Shown in pieces: positions 1-5,083 of a stretch of 7,299 nt of DNA. The notes under the pieces were generated by a model, which made no database searches, was not told where the DNA came from, and worked only from the letters and a program-made list of their open reading frames with translations. This DNA is from an uncultured Fretibacterium sp. (GTDB taxonomy: Bacteria > Synergistota > Synergistia > Synergistales > Aminobacteriaceae): NCBI GenBank assembly GCA_937915755.1, contig CALGGR010000225.1:1-7299 (forward strand), given 5' to 3'. The position numbers and the translations under genes are program-made. Each line of letters starts with the position of its first letter. Within the stretch, counting starts at the first letter, position 1.

Positions 1-221
1 TTTATACCGTAATTGTCGTGAAGCTCCTTGCTGCTCTTGCCGTTTGCGAGACGGTCAATTATGACGTTCGAGATTTTGCCGTCCTTCTCAATCACATTAG
101 CAATATATAGCCCCCATGTGTTACTGAAGGCAACTCCTGATTTCACAGTGTAAGGGTGTTCGGCAGCACAAGCTGATGACACGACAGACAGCACCAGCGC
201 GATAACTAGTAATTTCTTCAT
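1..221 (-). CDS. Secreted FMN-binding-like protein, N-terminal part
   Basis: This gene starts at ATG 219-221 and runs off the left edge, so only about 73 residues are visible. It opens with a clear signal peptide (MKKLLVIALVLSVVSSACAA), after which the protein would be exported. The mature part contains a WGLYIANVIEKDGKISNVII segment followed by a D..YG motif (HDNYGI). From memory, this resembles secreted FMN-binding/PplA-like repeats, in which a DGKI..V.ID strand is followed by a DYGMK motif. A cysteine lies near the cleavage site, but the residues before it are a weak lipobox. It is the last visible gene of the operon: its ATG is two bases after the amidohydrolase stop, and its AAAGGAGAA ribosome site lies inside that gene's last codons. 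No damage is visible in this part. The family call is inferential. Confidence 0.6.
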   Translation of the reverse strand, partial: MKKLLVIALVLSVVSSACAAEHPYTVKSGVAFSNTWGLYIANVIEKDGKISNVIIDRLANGKSSKELHDNYGI

Positions 222-223
222 GG

Positions 224-1211
224 CTAAAATTCTCCTTTAATGTGCAAAATTCTTTCAGCGTTCTTGTGAGCAATAAGCTCTTTCTGCTCTTGGGTCAGAA
301 ACTCCGCATTCTTTAGGAAGCCGTAAAAATCTCCCTCCCTGATATACGGATAATCAACCGCCCACAATATATGGTCAGCACCCATGAGCTTCACCATGTA
401 CTCGAACTGCATAGGCGATAATATCCCGCTCGGAGTGATGTAGAAATTCTCCTTGTAGTAGTCAGATACTTTTTTGCGAAGTCCTGTAGTCTGTGGAGGA
501 AGCATATAATCAAGCCTTTCAAGATATGAAGGAATAGCTTCGCCCCAATGTCCTGCAATAATTTTTAGGTTAGGGAGCTTGTCGAATATCCCTGACAGAA
601 TCAATCTGACCTCATGAATCCCTGCGTCAACATGCCACCCAAATCCCGCGCTCGCGAACTGCCCGGCAACAAAAGGCGAATATTCCGGCGAAGTGTAGTA
701 GTAATCCTGAACAGCCGGATTAATTGGTGCAGGGTGAAATGAAACAGGCACATCAAGTTCAGCAGCTTTCTCGAATATCGGGGAAAATCTTTCTTCTTCG
801 TAAAAATGTCCCTTGAACTGGCCGGCCAAGAGTGCGCCGCAAAAATTAAGCTCTTTCACACAGCGTTCAAGTTCGGCAGCTGCAGCTTCAGAGTCAGCCA
901 TTGGGAGGGTAGCAAAAGCCGCGAATCGTTCAGGATAAGCTTCGACTTTTTCCGCAAGAATGTCATTTGCTCGTTTGCAGATTCTCACAGCTTCGGACGC
1001 AGGAACATTCTCAGATACGGGCGAGGTATAAGAGAGAACCTGCATACTGACTCTATGATTATCCATAAATGACAGTCGGCCTTCTTCAGTGTCAAGCAAT
1101 GCTCCTCCAACAAACACCATACTTGTAGAATTCGGAAGTGTCTGAGAACTTGTTATTCTCGTCAATTATTTCTTGCGCCGTAAAATGTTCCTCAACTGTT
1201 ATCAGCCTCAT
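224..1211 (-). pseudogene. Amidohydrolase_2 family enzyme (gamma-resorcylate decarboxylase-like), frameshifted
   Basis: The true start is ATG 1209-1211, directly after the hydrolase TAG, with AAAGGAGAGAT as ribosome site. It encodes MRLITVEEHFTAQEI, the typical beginning of this family. That frame ends at TGA 1092-1094. The rest (FMDNHRVSMQVLSYTSPV to the TAG at 224-226) is read in the +1 frame, so one base has been gained somewhere in about 1095-1165. Joined, the product is about 328 residues, normal for the family. The metal-site residues are all present: Glu7 and His9 in the first frame, then His of SFHPAP and Asp of WAVDYPY in the second. The catalytic His and Glu of AGHWGE are also there. 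In gamma-resorcylate and related decarboxylases these residues bind a divalent metal and remove CO2 from hydroxybenzoates; the substrate here is unknown. A one-base sequencing error is possible. An internal TTG at 1165 could start a product lacking two metal ligands, probably inactive. Confidence 0.8.
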
Positions 1212-1652
1212 CTAATCTCTCCTTTCATGTGTTCCGGCTAAGAATTCATCAATAACCTCAAATACAATTTTGCGCTCAGTCTCGTTCATGAAGGCAACAT
1301 GCCCAGCGTTAGGGATCACCTCAAACTTTGAATCACTCAGAACGTCAGCAACCTTTTTCCCTTCAGCAGGCGGATTGATTGCATCATTCTCTCCTGTAAT
1401 CACCAGGGCAGGAATTTTGACATTCCCGATATTGCTCATGAGGTCAAAATTTATGAGGGCTTTATAGTTAAACAGGCTGTCCATGTACTCTTTTGAGTAG
1501 CCTTTTCCGTGAAGCAAAATCATAGGCTCTCCGTGTCCTGCTTCTTTCACAGAGAGTGTTACACCGTTAATGCTGACTAGTTCCGAAGCTGCCTCAACAG
1601 TTCCGCAAGTCGCTATCATGAACGCAATCATTACAGCTAAAAATTTCTTCAT
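1212..1652 (-). CDS. Exported alpha/beta hydrolase, internally deleted (146 residues, probably inactive)
   Basis: ATG 1650-1652 begins a signal peptide (MKKFLAVMIAFMIATCGTVEA). The N-terminal hydrolase strands follow, with the oxyanion-hole HG in ILLHGKGYSKEYMDSLF. The C-terminal part has the acid region (ALVITGENDAINPP) and the catalytic histidine (NAGHVAFM). The middle is missing: there is no G-x-S-x-G nucleophile elbow, no cap, and the text passes from DSLFNY directly to KALINFDLM. Family members are about 250-280 residues long, so roughly 100 residues are lost, in frame, and the nucleophile serine is gone. The gene keeps its AGGGAGAT ribosome site, and its TAG touches the ATG of the amidohydrolase. 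The start lies 58 bases inside the run-on end of the nitroreductase. It is an open ORF but most likely a deletion pseudogene; a noncatalytic role cannot be excluded. Confidence 0.8.
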   Translation of the reverse strand: MKKFLAVMIAFMIATCGTVEAASELVSINGVTLSVKEAGHGEPMILLHGKGYSKEYMDSLFNYKALINFDLMSNIGNVKIPALVITGENDAINPPAEGKKVADVLSDSKFEVIPNAGHVAFMNETERKIVFEVIDEFLAGTHERRD

Positions 1653-2157
1653 GCTTTGAATATCTCCCTATACGGTCAAAGTTCATCCTTGTACGCGCTC
1701 CCCAACCATGAGATGCTGCATAAAGATAAACATTCTGCATTGATAATCCGGCATGAGCAAATCCGCAATTAAGCACTATATCCGCAGGTCTTCCTTCAGG
1801 CCATTTCCCAGTGTCTTGGACGTAGAGTAAATCAACCGCGAGTAAATCAACCGCAGCTTTCGCAACAAATGCTTGTCTCGGTGTTCCACTTAATGCCCTG
1901 TGATCTCCCTCGGCTGTCGGATAAGTCAGCTTGCCGTTATCGCGGTTAATGCCTCCAGCAACCCACAGAAGAGTCGATAACTGTTCTGGAGTTAATTCAA
2001 TGTCCACAAAATCTCCTGCACTTTGACGAGCCGCAACTGCATCAAGTACACCAATTCCGCCGGTCTTTTCTGGGTTAGGGAGTTTGATCGTGTCAGCAGC
2101 AAAAGCCGACACGTTCATCAAAGCAACTACTACTAACGCTAATACTAATTTCTTCAT
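1594..2157 (-). CDS. Exported SagB-type nitroreductase, internally and C-terminally truncated
   Basis: The start chosen is ATG 2155-2157, which opens a signal peptide (MKKLVLALVVVALMNVSAFA) and has an AGAGG ribosome site; an upstream extension to 2199 has no support. The mature part matches SagB-type/nitroreductase-like FMN oxidoreductases: KLPNPEKTGGIGVLDAVAAR, LSTLLWVAGGINR, then PADIVLNCGFAHAGLSMQNVYLYAASHGWGARTRMNFDR. Two parts appear missing. About 30 residues are lost between GKLTYPTA and EGDHRALSG, where homologs have an NRQ...YKYDAKAH stretch. About 25 C-terminal residues ending in a QTVGYP motif are also gone. After NFDR the frame reads on into the hydrolase gene's leader and signal-peptide codons, giving an unrelated tail (IGRYSKHEEIFSC...) up to 1594. 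A 15-bp tandem duplication doubles AVDLL. A working FMN site is doubtful. The family call is solid; the deletion sizes are estimates from memory. Confidence 0.78.
   Translation of the reverse strand: MKKLVLALVVVALMNVSAFAADTIKLPNPEKTGGIGVLDAVAARQSAGDFVDIELTPEQLSTLLWVAGGINRDNGKLTYPTAEGDHRALSGTPRQAFVAKAAVDLLAVDLLYVQDTGKWPEGRPADIVLNCGFAHAGLSMQNVYLYAASHGWGARTRMNFDRIGRYSKHEEIFSCNDCVHDSDLRNC
1825..1854. repeat. Perfect 15-bp tandem duplication inside the nitroreductase
   Basis: The unit GAGTAAATCAACCGC occurs twice with no gap (1825-1839 and 1840-1854). On the coding strand it repeats the five residues AVDLL in frame. Homologs as I recall them have one copy, so this looks like a recent slippage event and fits the decay of the surrounding operon. 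Confidence 0.9.
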
Positions 2158-2170
2158 TAATGAAGGCCTC

Positions 2171-3130
2171 TTAACTGTGATTGTGATTGAAAATTGCAAT
2201 GCCGTTTTTGAAGATTAACTGTCGCATGTCATTGCCAAAAACTTTATGTGAAGCCGCTATATTTTCGATTTCGTTCATATCTTCACTCGAAAGTTCAACA
2301 GCAAGTGCATCAATATTTTCCTGTAAGTGTTCGGGGCTTGTTGTCCCGATTAAAGTTGAAGCATTGGGCTGCTTTGTCAAAGTCCAGACTGTCATTAACT
2401 GTGAAAGCGAGACTCCTTTTTTATCTGCGAAATCTTTTAAAGCCTGCACTAACGGGAGATTCTTAGGCAGATTTTCAGGTGATAACATCGGTGAAGTCAT
2501 TGCTCCTTAAGCCTTACCATCAAGAGTCCTGTCATTAAGCAGACCATGACCGAGAGAGCCGAAAGTTAAAACTCTTACTCCGAGTTCTTTAGCTGTAGGT
2601 ATTAAATCCTTCTCAATTTCACGCCCTACCAGAGAATATTCAAGCTCCACAGTATGTATAGGGTGAATCTTGTGCGCTCGTCTCAAAGTTGCCGCATCAA
2701 TTTCAGTCAATCCTATATTACGGATATAGCCTTTCTCTTTCAGTCCGACAAGAACTTCCATAATGTTCTCAATTTTTACTGCGCTGTCCATTCGTGCAGG
2801 CTGATAGAGATCAACATAATCAAGCCCAAGACGGTGAAGTGAATAATTTAACTGAGCCCCTATATGAAAAGGACTAACATCAAGACCGTAAATCTGTCCT
2901 GAAGGCCCGAACAGCACTCCGAATTTCACAGACAGAAAATATTTGTCTCTTGGTATACCCTTCAAGGCTTGACCTACGACAATTTCACTTTCACCGCCGT
3001 TATAAAAATTGCCCGTGTTTAGTAACGTAATGCCTTTGTTTATTGCAGTATGAATTGTGCGGATTGATTTCTCTTCATTCTTTCGCGACATTCCCATACA
3101 GCCAAGACCTAAACGCGAAATTTTGTGCAT
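2171..3130 (-). pseudogene. Aldo/keto reductase interrupted by an in-frame TAA
   Basis: ATG 3128-3130 starts MHKISRLGLGCMGMS, the usual beginning of a (beta/alpha)8-barrel NADPH-dependent aldo/keto reductase, slightly shorter than normal before the RLGLG motif. Barrel motifs follow in order: LLNTGNFYNGGESE (Tyr43), FLSVKFG (Lys69), LDYVDLYQPARMD, GYIRNIGLTEI, VELEYSL and VLTFGSLGHGLLN. At codon 208 (2507-2509) there is a TAA, but the same frame continues as GAMTSPMLSPENLPKNLPLVQALKDFA through LIGTTSPEHLQENIDAL, the cofactor-phosphate region, to TAA 2171-2173. The whole is about 319 codons, the normal family length, so one nonsense change (for example CAA to TAA) explains the split. Restart at ATG 2498-2500 would yield only a domain fragment. 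Residue 38 is Asn where many family members have the catalytic Asp. The gene starts two bases after the SnoaL stop; its AAAGGGAGTGAG ribosome site overlaps that gene's end. Confidence 0.85.
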
Positions 3131-3132
3131 GA

Positions 3133-3816
3133 TTATTTCTCACTCCCTTTAATCCATTCTTCAAGTTCCTGATAAACTTTCTCAACAGATTCAGGACGGT
3201 CAATCCCTAACTCATCATCGCGGACTTTCCCTACCGCCTTAATCCTGACGTAAGAAAGAAATCTATACGAATGACGAAGACCTTTCAGATCTTCCGGATT
3301 AATATGCAAATCTGTTCCGGATATTGCAGGAGCTAAAGTGTCATCTTCGTTGATTGTAGTTAGGTCTGTGATTTTCCAAACTCCTTCACGGCTTTCAACA
3401 CGATAAATCAGACGCATATATGAAGTCAAAACAGCTTCTTCACCGTTTACTTTCACCCAACGGTTTGCTGTTATCGGGAGTTCGGCATAAGCGCGTTTGT
3501 TATTGTTATTCTGATGAACTATAGGGGGACTGTAACGCACAAGAATTACTCCTTCTTCTGAAGCCTCTGGAAGTCTGTTCCTGTTGTTGAGATAAGCTGA
3601 CGCAGGACCTTTTGTCCAACTCGTTGTTACTGTAGCGTCTGGGAAATAACAATTTGCCATTTCATCATATAAGTGTCTGACCCGACTTTGACGTTCCTAA
3701 GTTACAAGGCGTGATATTGCTTCATAGTCGCCGACAGATTCCTAAGCAAACACAGGAGGGATTGCAGCAAAAGATAAAAAAACTACTGCCACACAAAGTC
3801 TATATTTGGCTTTCAT
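3133..3816 (-). pseudogene. Exported SnoaL/NTF2-like protein with two in-frame amber codons
   Basis: The original start is ATG 3814-3816, with AAGGGAGAATG as ribosome site and a four-base ATGA overlap with the end of marR. It encodes a 24-residue signal peptide (MKAKYRLCVAVVFLSFAAIP plus PVFA), then TAG at 3742-3744, then ESVGDYEAISRLVT, a second TAG at 3697-3699, then ERQSRVRHLYDEMANCYFP and an uninterrupted frame to TAA 3133-3135. All pieces share one frame; restoring two Gln codons (CAG to TAG changes) gives a normal 227-residue protein. The C-terminal part is a SnoaL-like alpha+beta fold: FPDATVTTSW, AELPITANRWVKVNGEEAVL, MRLIYRVE..GVWKI. The fold serves small cyclases, isomerases or ligand binding; the exact role here is unknown. 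Only a 175-residue piece from ATG 3660 is open, without signal peptide or ribosome site. Confidence 0.8.
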
Positions 3817-4244
3817 ACATCATTCTCCCTTCGAGACAAAATTTTCTTCAGCAAGCGTAATAGTTCACGCTTATCTTCTGCCGTAAGGCTGCTTGTGAAT
3901 TTCTCTTCGAGTTCATCGCCTAACTGATACAGCAATTTCTCCATCGACTTGGCTTTTTCCGTCAAACAAATCACTTTGCTTCTGTTATCCTGAGGATTAT
4001 TTTTGCGGAGTATCAAGCCTTTTCTCTCAAGAGTCTGCAAGATTCTTGTTACTGTGGGATTCCGAATAAAGAAATTCTGTTCTATATCTACCTGCCTTAC
4101 TGTTCCTTCTGGACTCTGCAATAAAAATTTCAGTACCTTGTACTGTGTTAATGTCAGATCATGAGGTTCTAATACAGTTACTGAGAGTTTATCGCATTCC
4201 AGATTCACGATTTTCAACCATATAGCTATTTTGTCCTGATACAA
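3813..4244 (-). CDS. MarR family transcriptional regulator
   Basis: This 143-residue protein has the winged-helix layout of MarR: LTLTQYKVLKFLLQSPEG (helix before the DNA reader), VRQVDIEQNFFIRNPTVTRILQTLERKGLI (helix-turn-helix with recognition helix), and the wing RKNNPQDNRSKVICLTEKAKS with the conserved D.R motif. The C-terminal helices would form the dimer. MarR proteins repress their own operons and let go of DNA when they bind phenolic or other small ligands, or when oxidised. The start is TTG 4242-4244, chosen because GGAG (4253-4256 on the complement) sits eight bases upstream and no in-frame ATG or GTG is near. It is first in the operon and overlaps the SnoaL gene by four bases (ATGA). 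It is the only complete, undamaged gene of the operon. Confidence 0.92.
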   Translation of the reverse strand: MYQDKIAIWLKIVNLECDKLSVTVLEPHDLTLTQYKVLKFLLQSPEGTVRQVDIEQNFFIRNPTVTRILQTLERKGLILRKNNPQDNRSKVICLTEKAKSMEKLLYQLGDELEEKFTSSLTAEDKRELLRLLKKILSRRENDV

Positions 4245-4260
4245 TTCACAAGCTCCAATT

Positions 4261-4276
4261 ACATAGCATGCTATGT
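4261..4276. promoter_or_regulatory. Perfect 16-bp palindrome, probable MarR operator
   Basis: ACATAGCATGCTATGT equals its own reverse complement over all 16 bases. It lies between the predicted marR promoter and the marR ribosome site, so a bound MarR dimer would block transcription early in the leader. MarR dimers typically bind palindromes of about this length. Binding by this protein is an inference from position and symmetry. Confidence 0.75.
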
Positions 4277-4289
4277 TTTTGACATAAAA

Positions 4290-4317
4290 ATATTAATACA
4301 TCATTGACTTCATGCAA
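4290..4317 (-). promoter_or_regulatory. Predicted sigma-70 promoter of the marR operon
   Basis: On the minus strand a -35 like TTGCAT (complement of 4312-4317) is followed after 16 bases by a -10 TAATAT (complement of 4290-4295). Transcription would begin near 4283, about seven bases before the palindrome. The -35 is imperfect and the region is AT-rich, so other -10 choices exist. Confidence 0.5.
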
Positions 4318-4411
4318 TAGTAATAATAATTAACAAACAATACATATTTTTATCAATATATAAAACTAAGTCCAGAAGTAAAAAAATCCTAATAATTAGA
4401 ACTGACCACTT

Positions 4412-4440
4412 TTGAGCTTCCTTCGTCCATGCTGTATAAT
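4412..4440 (+). promoter_or_regulatory. Sigma-70 promoter of the serine recombinase gene
   Basis: TTGAGC (4412-4417) and a consensus TATAAT (4435-4440) are separated by exactly 17 bases. Transcription would start near 4447, about 40 bases before the chosen recombinase start. This also shows that ATG 4429, which lies inside the promoter, is not the translation start. Confidence 0.7.
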
Positions 4441-4476
4441 CTCAAATTATATTTACTTATTTCTTTTACTCATTAC

Positions 4477-4481
4477 AGAGG
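4477..4481 (+). promoter_or_regulatory. Ribosome binding site deciding the recombinase start
   Basis: AGAGG sits seven bases before TTG 4489-4491. The TTG opens the family's usual N-terminus (IFGYARVST). The 20 extra residues that would come from ATG 4429 do not resemble a recombinase and overlap the promoter. Confidence 0.6.
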
Positions 4482-4488
4482 CGATTTT

Positions 4489-5035
4489 TTGATTTTTGGT
4501 TATGCTCGCGTCAGTACAAGTGGTCAAGCTCGTGACGGCAATCCTCTTGAAGTCCAGATTAATGCTCTTCAGGAAGCCGGAGCTATCAAAATTTTTTCGG
4601 ATGTCTTCAGCGGCTCAAGGAACGACCGTCCTGAACTTGATAAGCTCCTGAAAATAATTCAGTCAGGCGACACTCTAATTATTACAAAGCTCAACAGGAT
4701 TGCTCGCAGTCTTATTCAGGGCATTCAACTTCTTGAAAACCTTAACGACAGAGGCATAATTATCGATGTGCTTAACATGGGAATTATCGACAGCTCTCCG
4801 GCTGGAAAATTAATCCGGAATATTATGCTCTCGTTCTCAGAATTTGAGCGTGATATGATTATTCAGCGTACTCAGGAGGTTTCGTGATGGCCGTCCTAAA
4901 AAATTTTCAAGAGCGCAAATAAATCACGCCTTAGAGCTGCTTCAAACTCATTCTTATAAACAGGTTGCTGCTATGAGCGGAATTAGCAGAGCTACTCTTG
5001 GAAGAGCTAAGGCAAGGGTAAAAAATATATCTTAA
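4489..5035 (+). pseudogene. Serine recombinase (resolvase/invertase family), deleted and frameshifted
   Basis: From TTG 4489 the gene encodes the catalytic domain of the resolvase/Hin-type recombinases: FGYARVSTSGQ with nucleophile Ser9, then LEVQINALQEAGA, FSGSRNDRPELDKLL, LIITKLNRIARS with the catalytic arginines, and the long E helix LIRNIMLSFSEFERDMI. These enzymes cut and rejoin DNA through a phosphoserine link at paired crossover sites. After QRTQE the frame ends at TGA 4885-4887. The C-terminal DNA-binding part continues in the +1 frame (4880-5035): FRDGRPKKFSRAQINHALELL, then YKQVAAMSGISRATLGRAK, a helix-turn-helix, to TAA 5033-5035. The linker that family members carry (about GKAIARQKPG) is missing, so a deletion of roughly 32 bases joined the domains out of frame near 4878. 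The frame-1 product would lack its DNA reader. I found no crossover site. Confidence 0.85.
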
Positions 5036-5083
5036 TTAGTCTGTGTAAAAATAAAGAAAGAAAGGAACGCTTAGTACAAACGT

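Noticed and set aside
806..1072. Plus-strand open frame opposite the amidohydrolase, and similar frames at 1270-1467, 2187-2510 and 2654-2842
   Set aside because: They lie antisense to clear family-matching genes, have no ribosome sites and show no protein-like motifs.
3697..3744. TAG recoded as glutamine, as in some phages and uncultured lineages
   Set aside because: TAG also ends the alpha/beta hydrolase (1212-1214) and the amidohydrolase (224-226) exactly where the next gene's ATG begins, so it works as a stop here. TAA nonsense codons also occur, which TAG recoding would not explain.
4279..4307. Plus-strand promoter from TTGACA at 4279-4284
   Set aside because: A perfect -35 hexamer, but 17 bases on there is only CATTGA, not a -10. 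The TTGAGC/TATAAT pair at 4412-4440 is far better and closer to the gene.
4318..4411. Invertible segment or crossover site for the nearby Hin-like recombinase
   Set aside because: I looked for paired inverted or direct repeats of 12 bases or more around the recombinase and saw none, and the enzyme is itself broken.
4429..4488. Start of the recombinase at ATG 4429
   Set aside because: The ATG is inside the predicted promoter between -35 and -10, and the 20 added residues do not fit the family. TTG 4489 has a ribosome site and the expected IFGYARVST start.
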